This document shows positions 1 to 5,757 of a stretch of DNA of 5,757 nucleotides, in pieces; the first letter of the stretch is position 1; each line of letters starts with the position of its first letter. A program made the translations under genes and the position numbers. The stretch comes from CAZOKZ01 sp964580585 (GTDB taxonomy: Bacteria; Sumerlaeota; Sumerlaeia; SLMS01; JAHLLQ01): positions 1 to 5,757 of the forward strand of contig CAZOKZ010000119.1 of the NCBI GenBank assembly GCA_964580585.1. Direction: 5' to 3'. The notes under the pieces were generated by a model, which saw only the letters and a list, made by a program, of their open reading frames with translations, searched no databases and was not told where the DNA came from.

Positions 1-209
1 GCCTTGAGTTCTTTGATGCCTGTTTTCCTCAAAACCACTGCCACGTTAATGTCGCTGCTGCCAATCGTATAGCGTCCTTCCGCCACTCCCCCATAAACGG
101 CGAGGCAAACAAGGTTTTCTCCAGCCTTTGCGGCGAGTTTTTCGCGAAACGAGGCAATCGCAGCCAATACGGCACGCGGAACTTTCAAGCGCTTTAATGC
201 GTCGGGCAT
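1..209 (-). CDS. Nucleotidyltransferase-fold protein, N-terminal part (gene runs off the window)
   Basis: The minus-strand frame starts at ATG 209-207 and stays open to the window edge, giving 69 complete codons. A GGAG ribosome-binding site lies 8 nt before the ATG (minus strand, about 218-221), which supports this start. Residues 1-35 look helical and basic. Residues 39-60 (YGGVAEGRYTIGSSDINVAV, then VL) resemble the signature of DNA polymerase beta-type nucleotidyltransferases: a G-S/G turn, an alanine/glycine stretch, then S-D-I-D followed by a hydrophobic strand. Family members include minimal nucleotidyltransferases (MNT), kanamycin-type enzymes and other small NTP-transfer domains that use two acidic residues for metal binding. 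Here the second acidic position is Asn55 (D53-I-N55), so activity may be altered or lost. The substrate cannot be told from this fragment. It is divergent from the fumarase gene. The fold assignment is moderately sure; activity is uncertain. Confidence 0.62.
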   Translation of the reverse strand, partial: MPDALKRLKVPRAVLAAIASFREKLAAKAGENLVCLAVYGGVAEGRYTIGSSDINVAVVLRKTGIKELK

Positions 210-478
210 GGTGGGGGCTCCATTGGACGAATTGTCGAAGGTCATACTGGCGAGACAGGGAGTCTATTCAAGGCAAATGAATAAATTGGTCAGGAATGCT
301 TTATTCGACAAATCAAAAAACTCCCGACGGATCGCGACTTTGGCTTTTCCCCGAGAGGTGGGTGTGCTGGGATTCCGCGCGGCGCAAAGGCTCATGTCCC
401 CCAACCGAGCGCTCCGAAACCGCGAAACGACAACGTTTTGCGAACTAAAAACAACCTCTATTGGAAGCGAGACTATCC
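210..478. promoter_or_regulatory. Divergent intergenic region with AT-rich inverted repeats
   Basis: These 269 nt separate the minus-strand nucleotidyltransferase gene from the fumarase gene, so they must hold the promoter of each unless transcription comes from outside. No strong sigma-70 pair is visible. The best plus-strand candidate is an extended -10-like TGCTTTATT at 297-305, with only a weak -35 match 17 nt upstream at 277-282. The same stretch has TATTCA at 265-270, TGAATAAA at 278-285 and TTTATTC at 300-306, which form two overlapping inverted pairs and could be an operator. The part from about 330 to 450 is GC-rich and shows no gene: a frame that is open from 208 continues into the fumarase gene out of phase and looks spurious. 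Confidence 0.35.
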
Positions 479-2005
479 ATGATGAAACTATTTCGCGACT
501 CGATGTTGGAACTGATCATCCAGACATCGACGAATTTGCCCGCCGATGTGCGTCGGGCCGTCGCCGAGGGGGCGGCGAAGGAAAAAGAAGGCACCCGCGC
601 CGCTCAGGCCATGGAAATCGTGGCTCAGAACATCGATCTGGCGTGCAACGACAAGGGCGCGATTTGCCAGGACACGGGCATGCCGACGTTCCATATCCAC
701 TGCCCGGTCGGCGCCGATCAAATCGATATGGAAGAGGACATTCGATGGGCAATCGCGGAGGCGACGCGCCTCGGTAAACTGCGCCCCAACAGCGTGGATT
801 CTCTGACGGGCAAAAACACGGGCAATAACCTGAGCGATTCAACCCCCGTGGTTCATTTTCACCAGTGGCGCAAGGATACGATCAAGGTCGAACTGATCCT
901 GAAAGGCGGCGGGTGCGAAAACAAAAACATCCAGTACAGCCTGCCCGCCGATTTGCCCCACATGGGTAAAGCCGGACGCGATCTGGCTGGCGTGAAAAAG
1001 TGCATCCTGCACGCCGTGTGGCAGGCCCAAGGACAGGGCTGCTCGTCGGGATTCATCGGCGTAGCCATCGGCGGCGACCGCGCCATGGGTTACGCGCACG
1101 CCAAGGCGCAACTCTTCCGCGATTGCGGCGACACGAACCCGGTGGCGGAACTGGCGCAGCTCGAGAAGGAAATCGTCGAAGAAGGCAACTCGCTCAATAT
1201 CGGTCCGATGGGCTTTGGTGGTTTCGGCACATTGCTCGGATGCAAAATCGGGGCGATTAATCGCCTTCCTGCGTCGTTTTTCGTTTCGGTGGCGTATAAC
1301 TGTTGGGCGTTCCGTCGCCTGGGCGTCACGGTCGATGCCTCGACCGGTGCGATCAGCGAATGGCACAATCTTGCCACCAATCCCGCGCGCATGGCAAAGA
1401 GCGAAGACTTTCCGTTAAGCGGCAAAGAAATCCGCCTGACCACGCCGGTCACCGAAGAGCAAATGCGCAGCCTGAAAGTCGGCGACGTGGTGCTGATCAG
1501 CGGTCGTATCGTCACGGGACGCGATGCGATGCACAAATACCTGATTGAAAACGACAACGCGCCCGCCGATCTCGACGGCGCGATCATTTACCACTGCGGC
1601 CCCGTGATGTTAAAGGACGACGCGGGCGAATGGCACGTTCAGGCAGCCGGCCCGACGACCTCGATTCGCGAAGAGCCTTACCAGGCAACCGTGATGAAAA
1701 AATTCGGCCTGCGCGCGGTGATCGGGAAAGGCGGCATGGGGCCGAAAACGCTCGCCGGATTGCAAGACCACGGCGGCGTGTATCTGCATGCTATCGGCGG
1801 CGCGGCGCAAATTTACGCCAAGACGCTGAAAAAAGTCACCAACGTCTATCTGCTTGAACAAATGGGCATTCCGGAAGCAATGTGGGAAATCGAATGCGAG
1901 GACTTCCCAGCCATCGTGACAATGGACAGCCATGGCGGTTCGCTGCACGCGGAAGTCGAAGGCGAGAGCGGTAAAAATCTGGAAGCGCTCGCAGGCGTGA
2001 AGTAA
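479..2005 (+). CDS. fum: Class I (iron-sulfur) fumarate hydratase, fused alpha-beta form
   Basis: It catalyses reversible hydration of fumarate to L-malate in the cytoplasm (TCA cycle or its reductive branch). The 508-residue chain (from ATG 479) carries both domains: the alpha/iron-sulfur domain, about residues 1-300, and the beta domain, about 315-505. Probable 4Fe-4S ligands are Cys63 (ICQDTG), Cys188 (GQGCSSGF) and Cys275 (AYNCWAFRR); their spacing (125 and 87) is close to the 119 and 94 of E. coli FumA. Other family signatures are KGGGCENKN, IGPMGFGGFGT, AGPTTSIREEPYQ, IGKGGMG, GGAAQIYAK and DFPAIVTMDSHGGSLH. In-frame starts are TTG 461, ATG 479 and ATG 482. I chose 479 because a GGAAG at 463-467 lies 11 nt upstream; TTG 461 has no such site. 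It is somewhat shorter than E. coli FumA (548). Many organisms encode the two domains as separate genes, and related enzymes act on tartrate or mesaconate, so substrate is assigned by family default. A terminator follows directly. Confidence 0.93.
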   Translation: MMKLFRDSMLELIIQTSTNLPADVRRAVAEGAAKEKEGTRAAQAMEIVAQNIDLACNDKGAICQDTGMPTFHIHCPVGADQIDMEEDIRWAIAEATRLGKLRPNSVDSLTGKNTGNNLSDSTPVVHFHQWRKDTIKVELILKGGGCENKNIQYSLPADLPHMGKAGRDLAGVKKCILHAVWQAQGQGCSSGFIGVAIGGDRAMGYAHAKAQLFRDCGDTNPVAELAQLEKEIVEEGNSLNIGPMGFGGFGTLLGCKIGAINRLPASFFVSVAYNCWAFRRLGVTVDASTGAISEWHNLATNPARMAKSEDFPLSGKEIRLTTPVTEEQMRSLKVGDVVLISGRIVTGRDAMHKYLIENDNAPADLDGAIIYHCGPVMLKDDAGEWHVQAAGPTTSIREEPYQATVMKKFGLRAVIGKGGMGPKTLAGLQDHGGVYLHAIGGAAQIYAKTLKKVTNVYLLEQMGIPEAMWEIECEDFPAIVTMDSHGGSLHAEVEGESGKNLEALAGVK

Positions 2006-2027
2006 ACAGCATCTCTTCATCGATTCA

Positions 2028-2058
2028 GGGCAGTGTGAATAATCACGCTGCCCTTTTT
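2028..2058 (+). terminator. Rho-independent terminator of the fumarase gene
   Basis: An 11-bp stem pairs 2028-2038 (GGGCAGTGTGA) with 2043-2053 (TCACGCTGCCC). It has a single G-T wobble and a 4-nt loop (ATAA), and five T follow at 2054-2058. It begins 22 nt after the fumarase stop codon. The next gene starts 41 nt further on, so the fumarase probably forms its own transcript and the methyltransferase gene either has its own promoter or depends on read-through. Confidence 0.9.
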
Positions 2059-2084
2059 CAAACTTTACCGTCGCTGCACGTGTG

Positions 2085-2102
2085 GGAAGGACATCCTGAG
2101 TG
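2085..2102 (+). promoter_or_regulatory. Ribosome-binding site that fixes a GTG start
   Basis: GGAAGGA at 2085-2091 is followed by 8 nt and then GTG at 2100-2102. This near-ideal Shine-Dalgarno spacing decides the start of the downstream methyltransferase protein. The first in-frame internal ATG is only at codon 138, far too late for the conserved-looking N-terminal half. Confidence 0.75.
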
Positions 2103-3476
2103 GAAGAGGACGTTGCACATCGCCACAAACTCGCAAATTCGTGGATCGAGCGGTTTGCGCTCGACCTGGAGCGTCGTATTGCGCCGCTTGCTCACTTGCC
2201 CGTTCCCGGTCCAAATATCAAATCGGTGGCGATTCTGTGGGCCAGCAATCTCGAACACGTCGAGATCGCGCTCGAACATTTTTTCAGCCGCGATTCAACA
2301 TTGGAGATCCTGTTACTTGGTGCGGACGAAAGCGCCAAACGCCAACTCGACTCTTCCGCCGCGTTGAAAACCATCCACAATCTGTTTCCTTTCACCACGG
2401 GGTCCATTCGCGACAGGAAACTGCTTGAACAAGCGCGCCGCGCCGACGCGTGTTTGGTGCTTTACTCTTCTGAAAATGAAGGCGGTCCGCCGCGCCGTGC
2501 GCGTTGGCGGATGGGAGCGGAATTGCGCCACGCAAAGACGCGTATCAAGGCGCTGGTTGACGGGCAGGGGTTCGTTTGGTCGCCGACGCTTTCGCACCGT
2601 CTTCAGAGGCGATTGCTCCGTGGTTTATCCGCCCGTCTAACACCCCAAGTTGAGCGCCAGCTTGCCGCTGCCATCCGGACACGCGCTCTACCCGACCTTG
2701 GTCCAGACGCCCAACGCGAGATGCCCCCATGCGCGCACGAGCGTCGTCGGTTTATCGTCGCGTTTCCCCGCCCGATTTACCAATGCGAGGACTGCCGCGT
2801 CGGGTTAACGCCGCCGTGGCTCGATGCCGCCGATTACGATCGTATTTACGGCAGCCAGTATCATACACGGTGGCTGGTAAATCGCCGATCAGACGGCGGC
2901 CCGGCGTTGCGTGCATACCAACAACGTCGCCTGGACAACATGGCCGTTGTGGGAATCGATACGAACATCATTTCAGCCGCACAAGCGCTTGATTTTGGAT
3001 GCGGCACGGGTGGATTGGCGGCGGCATTGGCGGAAAAAGGCGCGTGTGTTACAGGCGTAGATCTGTCATCTGACTCCATCGACTTCGCTCGGTTGATTTT
3101 CCCAAACATCACATTTCAAACCGCGCAAGACGATCTTGCCAACATTACCGGACCGTTCGATCTGATCGTCATGTCGCATGTGCTCGAACACGTACCCGAT
3201 CCACCCGCGTTGCTCGCCCGATTGCGGACATTGGCGCCCCCCGGAGGCCGAATCTATATCGAAGTTCCCTGGGCCGACGCCACCACATGGGCGGGCGATG
3301 CGCGCGCATGGCGAAATATCGAACATTTGTGGGAATTCAACAAGATGTCACTCGCCCGACTGCTCACAAACGCAGGGGTTGAGGACATTCGCATTGCCGA
3401 TACGGTTGAGTTGACCAACGGGACAGAAGGGTATTTAGCTGCGTCAGCCCGATTTGGCAGAGCAAATAACCCGTAG
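2100..3476 (+). CDS. Two-domain protein: unknown Rossmann-like N-terminal domain plus class I SAM methyltransferase
   Basis: The protein has 458 residues and starts at GTG. The C-terminal half, about 280-450, is a class I S-adenosylmethionine methyltransferase of the Methyltransf_11/23 type: motif I LDFGCGTG at 297-304, acidic ribose-binding D321 after TGV, FDLIVMSHVLEHVPDP at 353-368, and PGGRIYIEVP at 381-390. It is preceded by a putative metal-binding segment (C211, H213, C229, C232) and a Y-D-x-x-Y-G-S-x-Y stretch at 246-254, the arrangement often seen in methyltransferases of glycan and lipopolysaccharide loci, although the first cysteine pair is degenerate. The N-terminal half, about 40-180, alternates hydrophobic strands and helices (SVAILWAS, LEILLLGAD, ACLVLYSS, IKALVDGQGFVW); I do not recognise its family. 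No membrane segment or signal peptide is visible. The methyl acceptor is unknown. The SGNH gene follows 98 nt downstream. The methyltransferase call is firm; the pathway is inference. Confidence 0.85.
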   Translation: MEEDVAHRHKLANSWIERFALDLERRIAPLAHLPVPGPNIKSVAILWASNLEHVEIALEHFFSRDSTLEILLLGADESAKRQLDSSAALKTIHNLFPFTTGSIRDRKLLEQARRADACLVLYSSENEGGPPRRARWRMGAELRHAKTRIKALVDGQGFVWSPTLSHRLQRRLLRGLSARLTPQVERQLAAAIRTRALPDLGPDAQREMPPCAHERRRFIVAFPRPIYQCEDCRVGLTPPWLDAADYDRIYGSQYHTRWLVNRRSDGGPALRAYQQRRLDNMAVVGIDTNIISAAQALDFGCGTGGLAAALAEKGACVTGVDLSSDSIDFARLIFPNITFQTAQDDLANITGPFDLIVMSHVLEHVPDPPALLARLRTLAPPGGRIYIEVPWADATTWAGDARAWRNIEHLWEFNKMSLARLLTNAGVEDIRIADTVELTNGTEGYLAASARFGRANNP

Positions 3477-3517
3477 GGCTTTGGGGTTGCTGGCGCAGAC
3501 CCGCCACGAATAAAGTC

Positions 3518-3553
3518 CATGCTTTGAAATCAACTAAATCGGCATGCTGTGAA
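3518..3553 (+). repeat. Short direct repeat, CATGCT(T/G)TGAA, twice at a 25-nt interval
   Basis: CATGCTTTGAA at 3518-3528 and CATGCTGTGAA at 3543-3553 match at 10 of 11 positions. Both lie in the 98-nt gap before the SGNH gene. They could be paired binding sites, a remnant duplication, or chance. Confidence 0.4.
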
Positions 3554-3574
3554 GGTTTAAAAAAAGACCGTCTG

Positions 3575-4660
3575 ATGCGCAAAAAAACGAAAAGCGTCCT
3601 CTTCAAACTGACCATTGCCATCGCTTCCACCCTACTGACGCTGCTCATTTTGGAAGGTGTCGTCCGTCTTTATTTCACCATCAATCCTGCCTATCGTCCT
3701 CGGCTGGCCGAAGAAGTCATTCCCGCCGGAACGATGCGTCCCGAAAAGACGTTGGGGTGGGAAACCGTCCCCAATCAAACCTACCAGATCGAAACGACGG
3801 ACGCTTGCGACAACCCGTACATCATCGAATACACCGCCTCGCGCGATGGATTTCGTTTTTATCCTGAAACGACAAAAGGCAACAAACCGCGCATCTTGAT
3901 CATTGGCGATTCGTTCACCATGGCCGCCGAAGTTTCCAATGACGATACATACTACGCACATATTGCCAAAACGCTCGATGCCGACACCTACGTCATCGGT
4001 ACCGGCGGGTTTGGAACGCTGCAGGAATACATGCTTCTGGATCGATATCTCGACGACATCCATCCCGACTTGGTTTTGTGGCAATTTTGCACGAATGATT
4101 TCATCAATAACAGTTTTGAGTTGGAATTACGCGCGCCGCAGAATAACAACGGAATCCGCCGTCCGTATCTGAAGCCCGACGGAAAAATCGTTTACGCGAT
4201 TCCTCGGAATTTCCCGGCATTGCGATCGTTTGCCAATAACTACAGCAAACTGTTGTACTTGATTTTACTCCGCCTGGACCGCGCCAATACTGCTGAAGGC
4301 GATATAGAAGTAGAAATCGAAGTGACCGGAAAAACCCACCCCTTGTTGCTGGAATCGCGCGACACCACGGCAACCGTTTTCCACAAAATCCAAGATCGAC
4401 TGGCGGGTACGCCTCTTTACGTTTTTTGCGTCGATGACAAAGAGCCGTATTTCACAGTAGCGTGCGAAATGTTCGAGCGCCAGGAGATTCCTTTCATTTC
4501 CGGGATTGCCGATTCGGTCAAAGCGGTTGAAGTTACTGGCACCTGTGTCCGCGCAGCAGACGGTTTTCATTGGAATCCAACCGGCCACGCCATCGTGGGC
4601 GAGGCGTTGGCCGATTATCTGAGCACTCATTTACCCGAGACGCATTCCAGCCAGCCCTGA
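3575..4660 (+). CDS. Membrane-anchored SGNH/GDSL hydrolase-family protein
   Basis: From ATG 3575 the product has 361 residues. The basic start (MRKKTKS) and a single hydrophobic segment at about residues 8-26, ending in LEGVVRLY, look like an N-terminal signal anchor that would place the rest outside the cytoplasmic membrane. The SGNH blocks are all visible: I, IIGDSFT with nucleophile Ser113; II, the GGFG glycines at 144-147; III, CTNDF with Asn174; V, DGFHWNPTGH with Asp329 and His332. Family members are esterases, lipases or acyl-transfer and deacetylating enzymes acting on lipids or O-acetylated glycans; the substrate here is unknown. The frame is open further upstream to a TTG at 3524, but that start has no ribosome-binding site and would put a hydrophilic stretch with two cysteines before the anchor, so ATG 3575 is preferred, although its own Shine-Dalgarno is weak (GAAGG at 3551-3555 is 19 nt away). 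It sits between the methyltransferase and radical SAM genes, suggesting a shared surface-related role. Confidence 0.86.
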   Translation: MRKKTKSVLFKLTIAIASTLLTLLILEGVVRLYFTINPAYRPRLAEEVIPAGTMRPEKTLGWETVPNQTYQIETTDACDNPYIIEYTASRDGFRFYPETTKGNKPRILIIGDSFTMAAEVSNDDTYYAHIAKTLDADTYVIGTGGFGTLQEYMLLDRYLDDIHPDLVLWQFCTNDFINNSFELELRAPQNNNGIRRPYLKPDGKIVYAIPRNFPALRSFANNYSKLLYLILLRLDRANTAEGDIEVEIEVTGKTHPLLLESRDTTATVFHKIQDRLAGTPLYVFCVDDKEPYFTVACEMFERQEIPFISGIADSVKAVEVTGTCVRAADGFHWNPTGHAIVGEALADYLSTHLPETHSSQP

Positions 4661-4730
4661 ATGGTTCACAACGCTACCTGCCAACGTTTTTCGTTGCCGG
4701 TTGGTCAAGGCGCGTCTCATGCTAAGAGAA

Positions 4731-4752
4731 GGCGTGTGCTTCGGCGCATGTC
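4731..4752 (+). promoter_or_regulatory. Stable UUCG-tetraloop hairpin in the leader of the radical SAM gene
   Basis: GGCGTGTGC at 4731-4739 pairs with GCGCATGTC at 4744-4752 over nine consecutive base pairs, three of them G-U wobbles, closed by a C(UUCG)G tetraloop, an exceptionally stable RNA loop. No T-run follows, so it is not a standard intrinsic terminator. It ends 12 nt before the likely ribosome-binding site (GGAAAG, 4765-4770) and could affect mRNA stability or translation. A weaker imperfect hairpin with a TTTTT loop lies at 4678-4700 in the same 119-nt gap. Confidence 0.45.
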
Positions 4753-4764
4753 CCAATTGAACAT

Positions 4765-4782
4765 GGAAAGCTCCGCCCCTTG
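4765..4782 (+). promoter_or_regulatory. Ribosome-binding site supporting a TTG start
   Basis: GGAAAG at 4765-4770 stands 9 nt before TTG at 4780-4782, in frame with the radical SAM protein. The competing ATG at 4813 has only a short GGA 5 nt before it. The in-frame stop upstream is TAA 4723-4725. The Shine-Dalgarno favours TTG, which adds 11 residues to the N-terminus; codon preference favours ATG. Confidence 0.5.
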
Positions 4783-5757
4783 ACGTTTCAATCCGCCCGT
4801 TTGTGGAACACCATGGTGAACGCGACCGACAAGCTGCTCGGTCGCGAGCGCGTCCATGCACGCCCTTTGCGCATCCACATCGAGGTCAACGATTTCTGCA
4901 ATCTGAAGTGTCCCCATTGTCCGCGCGAAAACCCGGACATCCCCAAAAATACCGGGCACATTCCCATCGAAGCCATCCGGAACCTGGAACCCTGGTTTCG
5001 GCGTGCGAATTACGTGGGCCTGACGGGAAACGGTGAACCGTTTTTGCACCCAGATATTATGGAAATCCTGCAAATCGTGTCGAACGCCGGAGCCGCTCCG
5101 TCGGTCATCAGCAACGCGACGCTCTGGAAAAAACTCGGCATCGTCGATAAACTGGCGGGCGTCGGGCCAATGTTGCTCAACGTCAGCATCGACGGCGGCA
5201 CGAAAGCCACGTTTGAAAAATGGCGCTTAAAAGCCGATTTCGACGTGGTGCGAGCGAACCTGCTCGAACTTCGCGCGGCCAAAGAACGCCTCGGCACGCC
5301 GTTTCCAATCCTGAATTTCGTCACCTGCCTGATGCGCGACAACATCGGCGAAGTCGAACAGATCGTGGACCTCGGCGCGGAAGCTGGGGTGTCGGTCATC
5401 GGCTTTCAAAATATGTATCCATACAACAAAATGATGGACGAAGAGCGCGTGAAGGATATGGACGTGTGCCGCCGTGCCATTGCCAAAGCTCGCGCCCGCG
5501 CCGCCGCACACAACATCCGCATCGATTGGCTGCCGATGAGTGTGGATGTGGATGAACGCGGTACCGAAGGCGGCAGTTACGGTGATTTCACCGCCGCCGA
5601 AGCGGAAAAACGCGTCGCGGAAAATGCTAACGGTAACGGACATGCCGCGAACGGTGTGCACAAGAGCTACCATTGCGACAACATCTGGAACCAGATTCAC
5701 GTCACGGTCAGCGGCGACATCAAGTTTTGCTGTTTCTGGACCGAAGGCCCTGTGGGC
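4780..5757 (+). CDS. Radical SAM protein with SPASM/Twitch-like C-terminal cysteines (3' end missing)
   Basis: The frame is open to the window end: 315 codons from ATG 4813, 326 from TTG 4780. Numbered from 4813, the radical SAM cluster motif C-x3-C-x2-C is Cys29, Cys33 and Cys36 (DFCNLKCPHCPR), which binds the 4Fe-4S cluster that cleaves S-adenosylmethionine. LTGNGEPFLHP at about 70-80 is the GGE-type SAM-binding motif, and NVSIDGG near 124-130 is a typical barrel strand. After a hydrophilic Asn/Gly/Ala-rich linker (about 257-284), Cys288 (YHCDNIWNQIHV) and Cys306-Cys307 (GDIKFCCFW) match the beginning of a SPASM or Twitch auxiliary-cluster domain; the rest is cut off. Such enzymes modify peptides, sugars or other small substrates; the substrate here is unknown. 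The gene lies 119-152 nt after the SGNH gene, on the same strand. The family call is firm; the start and function are not. Confidence 0.88.
   Translation, partial: MTFQSARLWNTMVNATDKLLGRERVHARPLRIHIEVNDFCNLKCPHCPRENPDIPKNTGHIPIEAIRNLEPWFRRANYVGLTGNGEPFLHPDIMEILQIVSNAGAAPSVISNATLWKKLGIVDKLAGVGPMLLNVSIDGGTKATFEKWRLKADFDVVRANLLELRAAKERLGTPFPILNFVTCLMRDNIGEVEQIVDLGAEAGVSVIGFQNMYPYNKMMDEERVKDMDVCRRAIAKARARAAAHNIRIDWLPMSVDVDERGTEGGSYGDFTAAEAEKRVAENANGNGHAANGVHKSYHCDNIWNQIHVTVSGDIKFCCFWTEGPVG

Noticed and set aside
208..777. Plus-strand open frame across the intergenic region into the fumarase gene
   Set aside because: It runs more than 290 nt out of phase inside a well-conserved enzyme, has no good ribosome-binding site, and its C-terminal part is Arg/Gly-rich in the way of an off-frame reading of GC-rich coding DNA.
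839..1366. Long minus-strand open frame opposite the fumarase gene (175 codons)
   Set aside because: It is the antisense shadow of a codon-biased gene; its product has no recognisable domain.
3468..3506. Possible terminator after the methyltransferase gene (AACCC/GGGTT and TGGCG/CGCCA stems)
   Set aside because: The stems are only 5 bp and no T-run follows either of them.
3524..3574. Upstream TTG start for the SGNH protein
   Set aside because: There is no Shine-Dalgarno before it, and the extra 17 residues would bury a typical signal anchor behind a hydrophilic stretch; ATG 3575 fits better.
3581..3588. A7 run followed by C near the start of the SGNH gene, resembling a slippery frameshift heptamer
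   Set aside because: The zero frame reads AAA-AAA-ACG, so the heptamer A-AAA-AAC is not in the phase needed for -1 frameshifting, and the normal frame already gives a complete SGNH protein.
4678..4704. Hairpin CAACG-TTTTT-CGTTG after the SGNH gene
   Set aside because: The T-run is in the loop rather than after the stem, and the stem is short with a mismatch, so it is not a credible terminator.
5227..5700. Minus-strand open frame opposite the radical SAM gene (157 codons)
   Set aside because: It overlaps the conserved radical SAM reading frame completely and looks like an antisense shadow.
1..5757. CRISPR array, tRNA, rRNA, insertion sequence or phage-type signals
   Set aside because: No spaced repeat series, cloverleaf, terminal inverted repeat with transposase, or phage gene could be seen on either strand.

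Overview
The window is bacterial, moderately GC-rich and densely coding, with short gaps between genes. It starts with the 5' part of a minus-strand gene and continues with four plus-strand genes, the last cut by the window end. Two of the genes most likely use non-ATG starts (GTG and TTG). A membrane-anchored SGNH-type protein fits an envelope with an extracytoplasmic face. Nothing seen fixes the phylum: there is no rRNA, tRNA or phylogenetic marker. The genes look like divergent members of broad families, as expected for an uncultured lineage, but that is inference.

Layout. Bases 1-209 (minus): N-terminal 69 codons of a DNA polymerase beta-like nucleotidyltransferase-fold protein whose usual D-x-D reads D-x-N. 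Bases 210-478: divergent intergenic region with AT-rich inverted repeats, presumably holding the promoters for both directions. Bases 479-2005 (plus): single-chain class I iron-sulfur fumarate hydratase, alpha and beta domains fused, followed by a strong intrinsic terminator at 2028-2058. Bases 2100-3476 (plus): two-domain protein, an unrecognised Rossmann-like N-terminal half joined to a class I SAM methyltransferase. Bases 3575-4660 (plus): membrane-anchored SGNH/GDSL hydrolase-family protein with the catalytic blocks intact. Bases about 4780-5757 (plus): radical SAM protein with C-x3-C-x2-C and the beginning of a SPASM/Twitch-like cysteine cluster, 3' end missing.

The fumarase is a self-contained metabolic unit (TCA cycle or fumarate metabolism) isolated by its terminator. 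The three genes after it are co-directional, spaced by about 98-152 nt, and have no convincing terminator between them. A SAM methyltransferase, an envelope-anchored SGNH enzyme and a radical SAM/SPASM-type enzyme together are the kind of set found in cell-surface glycan or secondary-modification loci. That grouping is a hypothesis. No CRISPR array, tRNA, rRNA, insertion sequence, phage gene or recognisable defence system was seen. The least explained items are the N-terminal domain of the methyltransferase protein, the altered catalytic motif of the nucleotidyltransferase, and small structured elements in the leaders of the last two genes.
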